This document shows positions 38,706-51,986 of a stretch of 64,000 nt of DNA, piece after piece (the first letter of the stretch is position 1; every line of letters begins with the position of its first letter). Source of the stretch: Gordionus sp. m RMFG-2023. Lineage: Eukaryota; Nematomorpha; Gordioida; Chordodea; Parachordodidae. The position numbers and the translations under genes were made by a program. The stretch is taken from positions 55,841,301 through 55,905,300 of the forward strand of contig NC_088776.1 in assembly GCF_954871325.1 (NCBI RefSeq), in the 5' to 3' direction. The notes under the pieces were generated by a model. The model saw only the letters and a program-made list of their open reading frames with translations, was not told the origin of the DNA and did not search any database.

Positions 38706-40608
38706 GCCTAGGTGTTTATACGCTTATGAGAACTCTTTTTTATTAAATGTTCAAACCAAAGCGATATTATCATTACAAAGCCAACCTGAACTAGGGAACC
38801 TTTCTTTTTATGTATATTAAAATAAACGCGGTATTCCTTTCGGTCCGGATCTCTAAATGACGAAATGATAAAATTTTATGATATAATATAATAACTAATA
38901 AATATTCCACTGATAGAAACACTTTGGGATTCGAAAATAAATGGCAAAATCGCCACAGCCAACTGCCATCCTAATTAGGGTCATGATGAGTATGTTTCTT
39001 AAATTTTTTTTCCAAAAAATTTAATTATAGGGGATCTTTAGAATATTTTATTTAACGTTAGTTTGTTGATTCCATAAGTTAGTTCATTTTAAGAAGTTTA
39101 ATTATTTTTTTTCTATTAAAGGATTCAAAAATATATTTTGGATTGGAATATCTCCTCTGAACCCAGATTCCAGAGTCTTTATGAATAAAAAATTAATTAG
39201 AAGACCAACAGACAACATCCAGAAATCCCTATTTCCGAACCTCATAGGATTTTCCATCCTATGATTATTTCTTTTTCTAAACTATTTTTTTTACTACTTA
39301 CCTTCTTACTCTTATATCCTACCCACCCAAGAAAATTTGTGAAGTCTAATTACTCCTCTTCCTCCCCCAACTCCCATTGTAATGACCCATCTAGAATTCA
39401 ATATCTCTTATTCATAATATATTTGGTTGGTTGTAGTTAATTTCTTCATTCTAAATTGTCAGGTTACATATGATTCCCAATAATAAATATTTTGATTGAC
39501 TACGTTTATATATTATTATATTATATAAATTTCATATAACCTCTCTTTTATTTAAAAATTTATCACGTATTATTTACATTATTATGATAATCGCAAAAAA
39601 ATCTATTAAAAATTTCAAATCAATTTTGATAAAAAATTTATTTATTTTTTATCTCAGGAACGATCTTTTTCTTTTCTTTTTTTTAAAAAAAAAATAAATT
39701 CTTTTGCCATTCTAAAATAATATTTTTTTAAAAAAAACCATAAATTTTTCATAAATAAAATAAAATAAAATGATTATTAAAAATAATAAAATAAGATTTG
39801 GAAAATAAAAAATAGAATAAAAATTAATAATTATGAAAATTAAAATATAATTGTATAAGTTTTTTTTTTGATTTTATTAAAGTGGTTTACAGTGTGTGTG
39901 TGTATGATTTTCCATATATTTGTGACAATGTTTCACAACAAATCATATTGATACTAAATAGAGTATAATATAATATATTAATATACAATAGGTTAAAGTA
40001 AAGAAATGGAAAAAGTTTTATTTAATTTATAATAAAAAAAAATTTTAAAACCATTTTTTTTAAGACAAAATTATATATTTATTTACATAACATAAATATA
40101 AAAAAAATTAAGTCATGGACCATTTAAAAGACAGGTAAAAGTTTATTCTTTTTTAAAAAAAATAAAAAACTAAATGGTGTTATTAAAGTTCACGATAATA
40201 TAAAAAAAAATTTGAAATTATAATAGGGTATGTTAGTTACACGGCCAACTAACTACTAAATTTTAAGCGACTAATTTATTATATCGAAAATTATAAGCAT
40301 AGTTACAGAGTCCTGTGTAGATTCCCTCCTAAGCCAACAACGTAGGGACTCCTCTTTATGATAAAATGTATATAAACTGACACCGTATGTTTGACTAAGT
40401 TGGTAAATCCCTGAAATTTTAATAGTAGAATTGCATAGTAGACTCCTTTCCCTCCTAAAAGAAAATTCTAGGGCACACAAGAATTTCGGCTTGATAAAAT
40501 TATTAGTGATTCAGGGAAAATACGGTTATTTAATATCTCATCTTTCAAAAGAAAATAATGATGGGCATCCAGGGTATTTTTTTAACCGCTTAAAATAGTG
40601 TGTGTATT

Positions 40609-40835
40609 AAATATTAGAGACCTGCAAAGGCACCATTTGCACGGCCCGGCCCAGGTTTTATATTTTCCGGCCTGGCCGAGATTTTTTAATATCATATTTA
40701 TTTTTTAATTTTTATAGCTTAATAATGACGATTTAAAATATTTAGTATTAAAATATACGGCCCTAAAAACATTAAACATCGGTTAAGCTTAGGGCCGGGC
40801 CTGAAGGTCTTTGATATATTATTTATATTAAAATA
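40609..40835. mobile_element. hAT-type MITE
   Basis: Starts TTAGAGACCTGCAAAGGC with a GGCCCGGCCC block and ends GGGCCGGGCCTGAAGGTCTTTGA. Ends are inverted and match the AGAGACCTGC end type of the 24177-24491 and 51121-51978 elements. No clear target-site duplication remains and there is no coding capacity. Confidence 0.6.
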
Positions 40836-42333
40836 TTCTGAAAATTTTAAAATGTCGCTAATTGATTTTTTTTTCTTAAAAAAATAAATAATACATATAA
40901 TTTAATTTTGTATTTATTGCGAAGAACAAATTTTTTTTTTAAAAAATCATCTTAAAAAATAAAAATTATAATATATATAATTTATAAAAAAAATTATTTA
41001 TATTAAAATAAAATTTTGAAATAAATTTAGATCAATTTATGGTCAAAAATGATGTGTAAAAAGGGCACGTTTTAAATTTCAAAAAAGTAGCTTTCAACCA
41101 GGTATTCCATTAAATTACAATATTTACAAGTTATAGAATATTACTTACCTGTTTTTTCTCTTTCCTTCTTTCTTTTCTTTCTTTCTTTTAATTTTCTTAC
41201 TTCCTCAAAATAATTAATATAATATAATAATATTCATTAACGTTTCCATAATTGGTTTTTATTTTTTAATATAAAAGAAAATATATTTATATAATTTTTT
41301 TTATTTTACAGAAACTTTTGGATTTAAATTATATTTTTAAAAAAAAAAAAATAACTATAATAATTTTACAAAATTTTATTCCCTCAGGGAATCAATAAAA
41401 TCAAATTATTTCACTATATATAAAATATATTATATATAATAATTACTTTAATTTTTAAATTGATTTTAATAAAAATCATACATTATATATATATATATAT
41501 TACATAATAAAATTTGAATTTGTTAGGTGGGAAGCAAATGCATACATATGGTTAGTTTTTCTTCCGAATTTTAGAAGAAAAAATAAAAATTTATTTTTGA
41601 AGAAAAATAAAAACTATGAATGAACATTGCAAAAAAAAAAATTAGGAAAGAAGGAAATGAAGAAGTGAAAGAGTAAAAAAAAGAGAATGAATTTCCGCTA
41701 TTAATAACAATTTTCATTTGCTAAATCCATCAAAACTCCTCAAAGACCGCTGAATCTGATTTTGACACGTATTTCAATAATAGGTAGGTTTCAAATATAA
41801 ATATACTGAGGAAAAGTTACGATTTTTTTTTTTTTGGGAAAAAATTACAAGCATTAGAAGGAAGAAAAATATTGAAGTTTATCTTGAAAATAATATGAGA
41901 ATACGTTTTTTCTCATCCTCTTAAGATCTAAATCCAATTAGATCTAACAGACTTCTTGAAGAACATTAGATTTATAATGGTGCAGATCAGATTAAATGAA
42001 CAAAGCACATTTGATAAATATAGATATCCTTTTCTTTTTTTTAAATATATATTTTGAATTTTTTTTTGGTGGGTGGGTAGGATGACCAAAAATACATCCG
42101 AGCATTTGTAGAATAACCTACTTATAAATTTCAGACAAATTTTGCCATATAAAGTTTTGTGAATTTTTTTAAAAATTTATTATATGAAAAAATCTATATT
42201 AATGGTTGATTATTTACACTTCAGAATGATCTAGCTAGACAAAATTGTTTTGAATTTTTTACAGTGTGTCGATTCTCTATACATGAAATATATTTCCTAT
42301 CAAATCTAATTTTATCAAATTCAAAGTTAGTCC

Positions 42334-42648
42334 CGATGACATATAATATTACCTAGAGTGAGGAGTGAGGACGCACTCATTAAAAGTGTACACCAATGAA
42401 AACAGCTGTGGACGCCATTTTGATTATTACCCATATCATTATTAAAAATTTTGGAAATTTATTTCAATGTTCGCGCAAACTTTAATAAAGAATTGCCTGA
42501 TCATCGAGAATAATAAGGAAGCAAGTTATCAATAGTTTTTAACATGAGAATAATTACTATATGGGTTACCAAAATGGCGGGTCCAGCTGATTTGCATTCA
42601 ACGACGCTTTGAATGCATCATCAGTCTAGGTATTATTATATGGCATTG
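42334..42648. mobile_element. P-element-like MITE
   Basis: A 315-bp element from CGATGACATATAATATTACC to GGTATTATTATATGGCATTG. Flanks GTTAGTCC (42326-42333) and GTTAGCCC (42649-42656) are an 8-bp target-site duplication with one mismatch. The inner arms carry ACAGCTGTGGACGCCATTTTG and the inverted AAAATGGCGGGTCCAGCTGA. It is non-coding. Confidence 0.78.
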
Positions 42649-42656
42649 GTTAGCCC

Positions 42657-45600
42657 TCAGTTATAGATAATTTTAAAATGACGGATTTTCCAATTTTAAA
42701 TACTACATTTTATTCATCTAAATATAACTAAATATTACTATATTCATCATATAAAAAATTCCAAGATAAATCAAATAATATTTTTTAAAAAAAGAAAGAA
42801 TTTAAATTTATATATATTTTTTTTTTACTGAGCTTAGACTTAAAGGCTCTAATAAAATAATATTTAATTTTTTTTTTGTAAATATCGAATTTCAAAAAAA
42901 TGATAGGTTTAGACTTAAAGGCACCCCAAGTTTTTCAAATATATCCAATTTCAATAATTTTTTTATAAAAACATAAATTGTTTTTTTATCACAATTTATG
43001 GGGGAAGGAATAGGGAGAAGAATTAGGAAATCAGGATTAAGGAATATGATATAACATTTAGTTTTGTAGCTTGAATTCCCTCATAATTTAATGTAAATAG
43101 AAATAATAATGGAAATTTGAAACATGTATATATATATATATTAATCCAAGCTTCCTATATGTTTTGTACGGATTTTTATTCCAGTATTTATTTATTTTTT
43201 ATCAATTTTTTTATTAAAAAACAAATTTTCTGGTATAAAATTTTTATTTTTATATATCGGTAAACTATTTAGAAAGAAATATGTAAGTCCATAAATGTAA
43301 TCTCCTTATACTTATGAGAATGATTTGATTTGACGGACTCAACCGGAAGGAGACACTCATGGAAGATTTCGATCAAAAAATAAAATTCGAGATCAAATCG
43401 AGGTTAATTTTTTTTTTCTTTTTTCGCTTCTACTTAATCATTCAAGAATAATACAAATATTCCATTTCGTATTTTTATAGGGCTGGTTGAGATCTGATAT
43501 CCCGAAACAAAAGGAAAATATAGGAAAAGTAATATCTTCTTTTTTTTAGAAAAAAAAATATCTAGGTTAAAACTAAATAAGTAAAAATTTTGCCCAAATT
43601 CCAGTTCGGGCCATGTAAAAATTTTTAAACTTAAGCTGATGAAAAAGTCTGGTTTGAACGATTTGAGTTTGGTCATAACTGGCCCTTGCAGTATTCGATG
43701 ATCTATTGAAATTCAATGTCAGAATTTGTGCAGTGACAGATATTTAGCTAAGAAAAAAAATGGGCCATCAACGTTGTGTCTCACGATTAGCTAATCAGCA
43801 AACTGTACAAAATTTTTTCAAATCAACAGCATGGGTACCAAATTCTAAATTTAAATCTGTTATTTTATCATGTTTGGAATGTTCTGAAACGGCTTCACTA
43901 TTGCAACAAGGATTCCAAGCTATGAGGTCTTTGGTATAAAATATACTAGTAACTAATATACAGGTTATAGACATGATTCAGAAAACGAGTTTCAAACTTC
44001 AAGATCGATAAAAATAAATAAATAAATATACGTGAATTTCCAATTAATTTGAATGTATTTCTTGCCTAACGAAGTTATCGAATTAAATTTAAAGCTACTT
44101 AATAATTTGCCGTTTCACCCTTTACCATATAACTCTCGGATATTGAGAATAAATGGTTAATAGTTATTTTTTTTTAAATAAACTTTAAAAAATCTTTTAC
44201 CAATCTGTATAGATATTAGATAAAAAAAAAATTTGATATAAATTTCGTAATAATTTGAAAAATTATAAAATACAAAAAAATACATATATATATATAAAAT
44301 AGAAAATTCCGTAAGGTTTAATATCTTTCTAATTTTACAGTTTCATGGCACCCTAGTGTATAAAAATGCATCCTTTGATCATATGTAAAACACATAGCTC
44401 TAACTTTTACCCCGCTAAATAGCCCCGTTCTCCCTCATAGGCATGTTTTAATTTTGCGCATCATAATATATATTATATTAGTGTTATTCAAATCTGTTGA
44501 ACCGTTCTTTTCTAATATTATAAATGTCATTATTGTGGGCCACCTTACCTTAAATTTTATCGATGTTTGCTGAATGGGCTTATAAAAGAAATCTTGAAAA
44601 TATCTATCATCAAAAAAAAATACATGTGCAAAACCATAAGATTGCAGTTATAAAAATTGTAAATAGAAATTCTGAAATCCGAATTAACTGATTTTTTTAA
44701 AATTGTATATACAATATTATAATCCCCCAAACCGAGTATACCTTAGTGTATTGAGCCACAAATATTATATTATATAAGCGATCAACAATTAAAATAAGCC
44801 TTACCCACAAAGGGGGATGAGTGTCAACTATCATTGAAAATAAGTTTATGCTTAATGAGATGGCTTAGGGAGTTGAGTGGGACCTGTCAGAGGAAATACT
44901 TCTTTGCCCCTTGCATGGTAAGTTAAGTAGTCGTTAAATTGTACTTCTATTACAAAACAAAATATGATTAATATTTTTCAATGTTTATTTTGTAATTGTT
45001 GAATACAAACATTAAATAGTGTTATTTTTAAAAAATATATATTAATTGAATTTACAGAAACTTGGCGGAATGAAATTAATAAATAATAAGGGAAGGAGTT
45101 CATGTTAATTTTTTTTGTTAATGTACTAATTATATAATGAAAATAATATTTTTTTTAAAAAATGTTATTGATAAAAATCGAATGTATAATTTATTTTTTA
45201 ATAAAGAGCTAAATTCTAATATCATCTCTATTTCCCATTGGTTAAATAAAGAATGGAAGGAGATTCTCTGATTTCTTAATATTTGCGATATCACTTAGCT
45301 TTATTTTTTGAGCAGAAGAGGGTAAAAAGTATAAAAGGTATATCCTTATTTTTATAACGTATTTGTTTTTTGTTTATGTAAATATTTTATTTAATTTATT
45401 TTAGATTCTATTTATTTATTTTCTATTCTTTTATATAAAATTTTCTTCTTTATTAATTTTTTTTCTTCAGTTCTATATTATAATTTTTCAAACAGGAATT
45501 TGACACTTTTTTTTTGTCATATGTCAGTTAAATATTTACCGACATCTTCAGTTTTTAAAATATATTTCATTCTATTTTTTGCTAAGGCGATAGTTTAATT

Positions 45601-46119
45601 GAGCGCGTGTTGTTATATTAAAAGATCTGATTTTGCCAGAAATGCATTCAAATTTGTGTAGAATACCCAACCCTATAAATTTCAGACAATTTTATGACCA
45701 ACTTTTGAAGAAAACCTTAAATTATATTAATTTTTGCATAATTTTTTCATATTTTTAAAATGTAAATTTAAATTTCTTCAAAATTTCATTATAAAATAAA
45801 AAAATATATTTTACCAATAATTTATAAAGGAAAAAAAATCCTTCATTATTGATATTTGTTAATTCTTGAAATGTAAACAACAAAAATTCCGTAGTGTAGT
45901 AACCGTGGTAAGTATGCTTATTAATAGCGTCTCCCTATTTATAGATTTTATTACACTTTTTAATAGAAAAATGTTAAATCTTGTTAAAGTAAATTAGAAT
46001 GCATTGTAAAAATATTAAATATCGACTTGGATGTAACATTGTTCAACCACATACATGCATCAAATGTAAAATATTAGTTGACTCCTAAGGGAGACATGGT
46101 CTAAATTGTATATATAATC
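42657..46119. other. AT-rich region with one doubtful small gene
   Basis: Apart from the tentative exons at 43359-44011 nothing is supported. The minus-strand open frame at 43434-43676 overlaps that model and has no recognisable features. A slightly GC-richer stretch at 44800-44930 shows no open coding frame. Confidence 0.45.
43359..44011 (+). CDS. Possible small protein gene, function unknown
   Basis: I do not recognise this gene. Exon 1 (43359-43402) reads MEDFDQKIKFEIKS and ends at AG|GTTAAT. Exon 2 (43753-43933) joins in phase and reads KKMGHQRCVSRLANQQTVQN, then FFKSTAWVPNSKFKS, with more open frame to TTG|GTATAA. A last exon at 43964-44011 would add VIDMIQKTSFKLQDR before TAA and AATAAA signals. 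That needs a 30-nt intron, shorter than any other here; otherwise the protein stops one codon after exon 2, at 76 residues. QQTVQNFF fits the PCNA-binding PIP-box pattern (QxxhxxFF), though with Val at the hydrophobic position. Exonic codons are more balanced than flanking DNA. Homology evidence is absent. Confidence 0.3.
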
Positions 46120-46505
46120 AAGGCAGGCATGCAAGGCATGCAGCAATTAATTTAGCTATATGCCATTCTCTTACCAGGGCCCGAATACCAAACATCCTGG
46201 AGCCTACAAATTTATCATTAGATGATGGCTTATGACCAGATGGCTTAACTCCCGTGCCTTGGTCTTTAGGGAAATCCTTAATTTGGGACTTCACATGAGT
46301 GTCTTCGTTCGCAAAAAATTTAAATTCTAATCCGGTTGATAAAGCCGAGAAAAAAAAATCAATGAAATACTCCAAATTCACAAATTATATTTTTACACCG
46401 ATCGTTGTCTCTTCCCTTGGACATATGCCAAGCGGAACTTTAAAGTTCTTAAAAAATATAGGCGATAAGGCAAGAGCCCAGAACCAAAAGAATTCTATTT
46501 TTTAA
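46120..46505 (+). mobile_element. Fossil remnant of a retroelement C-terminal domain
   Basis: Plus-strand remnant of the same domain as at 1790-2130. Recognisable blocks are ARIPNILEPTNLSLDDGL, PDGLTPVPWSLGKSLIWDFT, KKKSMKYSKFTNYIFTPIVV and SLGHMPSGTLKFLKNIGDKA. The DGLTxxPWxxGKxLxWDxT and GxxxxGxxxFxxxIG blocks recall the end region of some metazoan reverse-transcriptase proteins. It is broken and old. Element family not assigned. Confidence 0.5.
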
Positions 46506-47024
46506 AACAAAACCTACAATCACTATTTTAAAATATAATTACTCATGTTTTTTGGGAACTTGTAGTCCCACCTCCCACCCTCCCCCCTAGTAGAAGTTCC
46601 TTTAAAACTGCCATAATTTACTGACAAGTCAACCAATATAATATCATTCTACAAAATTTGGAGAGATAAACTCAAGCTTGTAAGATGTTCTAAGAAATAT
46701 AGGTGAATTTCTATTTTTTGTAAAAAATGCCTGCTTAAAATACTCCGCCAAAACCTACCTCAGTTTGTAACATTTGATTAAAATCAGAATTTTATTTTTT
46801 TTATACACCATAATATCTAGATTATTTTATTTAAATTTTATTAAGTTACATTAAAAGCTTAAATTTGCATTCAAAAATTTTCATCATGGGTAATTTTTTT
46901 TTAGTACCAAATATGAAACGTATTTAAAAAATATATTTTTGGTTCAAATTTCAAATCACAAAGTCCATATTCGTTTTTTAAATTATTTTATAAGAAAATA
47001 CCTGCCACCACAGGATTAGTATTG

Positions 47025-47185
47025 TTAATCGTCTCGATTTAACCGATTTTAATACTTACCCGCTTCAAGATTTTGTTAATAGATGCCCATACTTTCTGCT
47101 ATCATATGAGAAAAATCTGCAGATTTGCGTAATATTCTTTGGCTAAAATATTGAGTTAAAACCGTTTTTAAGAACAGAGCCATTT
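47025..47185. repeat. Fold-back repeat, family member 3
   Basis: Contains CGATTTAACCGATTTTAATACTTACC..., GATGCCCATACTTT..., and TTTGGCTAAAATATTGAGTTAAAACCGTTTTTAAGAAC in the order of the 34905 copy. Inverted arms are still visible, though diverged. Confidence 0.5.
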
Positions 47186-49384
47186 AACAACTCTATATGG
47201 AATATCATTATCCCCCCCCCATATATTATCGCAAGTATTGCACTAGGGCTTGAAGGATTCAATAAATAATTTATAATTCACGTTTTTTTTTAAATTTTGT
47301 AAGAAATTATTTTTCCGGAAATTTCTTATTTGGCCATATTTATAGTAACCTATAATCTGTGAGCCTACGAAAAAAAATAGGCGGCGACGTTTTGCTATCT
47401 AAAAAATATTTTTGGTATTTCTCTGTCATTTAAAAAAAAAATTAAACCCAAAAAAATGATAAAATTTAAATTTAAAATCAAAATTATTAGTAAAAATAAT
47501 TTTAATTAAATTTTGAAGAGCATAAAATAGAACTCTTAGCGAGTTTAAAAGAGTCCTGCTATTGAAATTGCAGGTTCATTAGATGTGCTTTTTGCTAAAA
47601 CACCTAATTCATATCTAGGTAAAACTGAAAATCTTTGAAAAGTTACCAATTTTCCATTTTTCCAAAAAAGTCTAATTATACATTATAAGATGGAGAAAAT
47701 AATAAATTTATCCTTTTTATGCCGGATATCATTTTACTTATGCTAATTGTATTACCTATCTTCTAAACTTTGTATATATAGGGAAAACTGGGGTTCGTCA
47801 AACCGATTTTTACAAAATTGGCTATAGCTCCTGGTTTTTAAGATAATATAAAAAATAATATATGATTAGATACTTAAAACTATACTCTCTAAAGATGTCT
47901 TATAAAAAAAATTAAGAATACAAATCAATTTTTTTTAATTTTATTTTTTGTAAAAGTGAAAATTTTGTCCAACAAGCCCAAACTACTTCAAGGGGCTTCC
48001 TAAACCATTAGTTTTTTTTAGGCCATAATAAATTGAAATGCATTTTTATCTATTAATAATGATACGTATACAATAATTTTATTGTTTTATTATTCAAAAT
48101 ATCATAATACTTATAAATTGAAGTTAATTATTTATAAAAATTTAAACTTAATTTTGGTTAATTTAATTAACATTTTGGACATAAAAAATAAGGATCTTTA
48201 GGAAAGATTATGATTTCTTAACATAAATCCTAAATACAAATCATAAAACAGCTATAAATTGCTTTTTCAAAATTTTGCAATTTGTTTCATTATTAACTGC
48301 CATAATTGACGTGTATGATTTAGCAAGCCCCGATAGCTCTAAATTGACAAATTATGATTGAAGTAATATCTAGATATAATAAATACTCATAAAACTTTCC
48401 CAAATTATAGAAGAGTATTTAAACTTTATACTTTAAAATTTATTTTATACATAAATTCCATTCTTTTCTGTATTGATGGAATGTGACTTTTAGTTGATGT
48501 CAAATACATGGCAGAAATCCACAGGCCGAAGACAAAGGTCTACTTATGCCTCAAAAATTTTCGACAATAAAATTTTCCACTCATTTAAAAATTTTCTTAA
48601 TATAAAGTAATACAAGATAGGAGTAAGGCATTGTTATTTCTTATTCGATTAATATTATTATTTAGATAGAATATTAGTATAATAAATATTAATTATTAAT
48701 ATAACTATATCCAGATATATTTGGGGAAATTACTTATTTTTTTTAAACTCATTTTATTTTAATTTTTTACAAAATTGAATATTTTTCACTTTAAAAAACG
48801 CAAATAATGATTATTAGCTCTCATTTTCGAATATATTAAATAATTCGAATTTATTCATATATTTGTAAGTAGGCCTAGTAGTTGAAAGCGGAAATAAGAA
48901 TAAGTGAAAATTGGGGATCGTTTTTGAATCTTCCTAATTTTAAATTAAATATTAAAAAAATTAATAATAAATAAAACATGTTAAGGAATATTTTAATAAA
49001 ATATCAAAAGTAAAAAAAAAAATACATTTAAAAATAATGAAATGGGAAGAATAATTATAAAAAAAACATAAAATTGGAAATTTTCCCTTGATCGCAAAAA
49101 AAAGCATTATTTTTCACGAAGCTTTCAATCATTTATCATTTCTGACATTGAGTGACAAAATAACTATTTTTTATATAATTATTTGAAAAAGTTTTTAAAA
49201 ACTATTTTATTATGTTTTGCTTTAGTTATTTTAAAAAAAATGAAAAATATGATACAGTTTATTTCTCATATTACATACACACGACATATTTGGATTTTAC
49301 CAATTGAAAATTTATTTCGGAATTCGTATTACATCTACAGTTAGGGGGTAAAAATTATGTTTATAATTTACTCTTGTTAAAACG

Positions 49385-49590
49385 GATTTGATTTTTTTAG
49401 CCCATTTTTTAAAATGACTAACTCAGTATTTTATCCAGATAAATATTACGCCAATCTGAAGATTTTGCTTATGGCACAATGGTTTCGACATCTATTCGCG
49501 AAATTTTGAGGTTTAGAAAACAATGTTCTGTTTTTGACTAAAATATTGAGTTTTTCCGTTTTAAAAAATCGGCTGAAATCGAGCCATTTA
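49385..49590. repeat. Fold-back repeat, family member 4
   Basis: Shares TCAGTATTTTATCCAGATAAATATTACG, GAAGATTTTGCTTAT, GACATCTATTCGCGAAATTTTGAGG and ACTAAAATATTGAG, in that order, with the 34905 copy. Terminal arms are TTTTTTTAGCCCATTTTTTAAAATGAC and TTTTAAAAAATCGGCTGAAATCGAGCC. The GAAA array begins just after its right arm. Confidence 0.6.
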
Positions 49591-49601
49591 ATAACTAAAC
49601 C

Positions 49602-49808
<207 letters not shown>

Positions 49809-50149
49809 ATTTATAAAAATAATTATTGGGATTTAAATTCTTCTATAATAGTAAAATAAGTGACGTAATAAGTGAGGCAGAGGATTGGGGCTGAGAAGGA
49901 ATATACAATCCTTCAATCTCTCCCAAAAATCATGAATGATAAATAATCATTTTTAAACAAAAAAACAACATATTTGCATTTTTATTTCATTTTCTGAATT
50001 ATCTTTTCCCACCATTTTATGTCCTAAATAAATACAGCTTAAAAAAATTTTTTTTTCAAAGTGAATTGAATATAATAAGTTTTGGCCAGAGATATTATTA
50101 CTAAACTATACATTTAAAGTCCGCCTTTGAAAAAAAAATTTAGAAGGGA

Positions 50150-50500
50150 AAGTAAAAGACATTTAAGCGATATACATTTCGGGATAGATGTAGCCAGAAT
50201 TGGGGGAGTTCACTCTAGAAATATTAATTGGAAATCTTCGCTTCAAACCCACTTATTTTAGTTCCCTTGGGCTATGTTATATTTTTTTTCACCTTTCTAA
50301 ATATTTTGAATTATAGTGGTATTTAAAAAAAATTTATTAACTTTTACTTATTTTCTTTCAAATGCTTGTTTATAATGATATATTGTATACATTTTGGGAG
50401 GAGATGGAGATAAGGGAGGGGGAGAGGGGTAATTTTTTATTAGCTTAAAATTATATATACGAGAACAGGCTACACCTCCCTTGGCTATGCTTATCCCTTT
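50150..50500. repeat. Dispersed repeat related to 38395-38705
   Basis: The section 50335-50430 matches 38590-38690 (TTTATAATGATATATTGTATACAT then a GGAGGGGGAGAGGGG run). It is followed by ACAGGCTACACCTCCCTTGGCTATGC, which resembles a terminal 'CAGxGGCGTAGCC' type sequence on the opposite strand. Superfamily not assigned. Confidence 0.4.
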
Positions 50501-50519
50501 AGCCATATACTTGTTTCCA

Positions 50520-50575
50520 ATTAAAATGTATGTATACTTTTAATAAATGAATAGTCAGCTTAGGTTAGTAATGAT
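50520..50575. mobile_element. Fragment of a P-like MITE right end
   Basis: The string TGTATACTTTTAATAAATGAATAGTCAGCTTAGGTTAGTAATGATAT follows the right-end order of the MITE at 36812-37474 (GTACACTTTTAATGAATGAATCGTCAGTCTAGGTAT). No matching left end was found nearby. Confidence 0.5.
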
Positions 50576-51120
50576 ATAAATGTATTTTGAGAGAGTTATA
50601 TATTAATTTATATATATAAATTCATGCCTGACCTAAGGGCTCCTTGCAACAAGAAGGGTACGAAGCTAATGTTTCATAGAATTCGCAAGAGAGGGGTAGG
50701 TATACATACATTTAAAACAATTGCTCAAAATATATCTGTAATAGTGCCCTCTTATATTATATAAAATATTACTTATAATTGGTTTATTTGAATTAAAATT
50801 ATGTTTTTGTTGAATTTTTTATAGCCATAATTTTTAGTTATATTTTAATAATTTTAATTTATACTTTTTCAGTAATACAAACGATTATAATTTGTATGCA
50901 ATTTTTAAGTATCATATAATTACGGGCCGGGGTGGATTTGATAGATTTGAGCAACGAGTGATGCAGCTTATCAAGTTTTGTTCGTTGATTTACGATAGTA
51001 TAGGTTATTGAATGGTTAGAACAAAACAAATAGATCACTTCTGTCTGACAGACATCGAATTATGAGGGAAGATATATAAGAATGTTAGTTTTAACGCTAA
51101 TCACCTTTACGAATGTAGAT

Positions 51121-51978
51121 TAGAGGTCTTAAAAAAAATTTAACCCGCATGCCAGCCGTACATAGTTTTCAAAAAAATTTTTAACCCAAGCCCGCTTATA
51201 AAATTTAATTATGGTCATTCTTTCATTTTTTAAGCATCTAATAAAAATATTTCATTACTCCTCTACAAAAAGTTTATAATTTAGGAAATTAATATAAGTA
51301 TAAAAATAATCAATGTAAATTATGGACAATTTATTTGATCAAGTTGAATATTTATGAAAAAAATATAAATGTAAAATTAATATTATATGTAATTATAATG
51401 CAAAAATAATAATGAATCGACATTTTCTGGATTCAAACACGTTCTTCTCTGTTCTAAAAATCTTCCAGCAATGCTAAATCCGCGTTCGGAAGAAGCACTA
51501 GTTGCAGGAGTTGCCAATATTTTTCTTGCTAATCTTGATAGCTTTGACAAATCTCTTTCTTGTCGTTTCCACCAAAGTAGGATATCTGTTTGAAGTATAT
51601 CCTCTTCCTCAAGTGAGATTTTTGAATAAAAGTGAAACCAAATGCAGATTGCAAACCCAAAAAAAAGGAAATTTTAAGAGAAAAGTTTTTATTACATTCC
51701 CATAAAAGGAAATTTTTAATAGACAAAAATGTTTATTTATTCTAAGAAAAAAGTTTTATTGTTATGTTTATTACATAATATAGTTAGGTAAATGTTCTCC
51801 ACTTTAAAAAAAAGAGAAATATTGTTATAGTTCGTTTAAATTATTTTTTTTTAGCTTATTTTAAATTTCCTTAACCGCCCGCCTGCCCATTTTCGAAAAA
51901 TTTTTCACCCGCCCATCCGCCCGCCTACTTAGATGGGCGTGGGCGGGCGGGCCAAACCCCGCCCAATGCAGACCTCTA
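51121..51978 (-). mobile_element. hAT transposon, internal-deletion copy
   Basis: An 858-bp element starting TAGAGGTCTT and ending AAGACCTCTA-like GCAGACCTCTA, with inverted ends. Flanks ATGTAGAT (51113-51120) and ATGTAGAT (51979-51986) are a perfect 8-bp target-site duplication, as expected for hAT. The right end is strongly GC-rich (GGGCGTGGGCGGGCGGGCC). The minus strand still encodes the last part of the transposase (51383-51616). Confidence 0.85.
51383..51616 (-). pseudogene. hAT transposase C-terminal dimerisation domain
   Basis: The minus-strand frame reads SLEEEDILQTDILLWWKRQE, then LSKLSRLARKILATPATSAS, SERGFSIAGRFLEQRR and NPENVDSLLFLH before TAA. This is the canonical hATC domain: WW, LARxxLxxPATSAxSERxFS, and the NPxNVxxLLFL tail. 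The N-terminal zinc finger and the DDE/RNase-H core are absent, so this is a deletion derivative. The frame seen is uninterrupted, which suggests fairly recent activity. Confidence 0.9.
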
Positions 51979-51986
51979 ATGTAGAT

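Larger units (their letters stand above)
37475..42333. other. Repeat-rich AT region, no gene found
   Basis: It holds a fold-back repeat (37868-38037), a dispersed repeat (38395-38705), an hAT-like MITE (40609-40835) and long A/T tracts. Open frames at 38396-38596 and 40271-40480 overlap repeats or have no recognisable features. Confidence 0.5.

Noticed and set aside
46118-46381. Minus-strand 87-codon frame
   Set aside because: Shadow of the plus-strand retroelement remnant, which carries the recognisable motifs.
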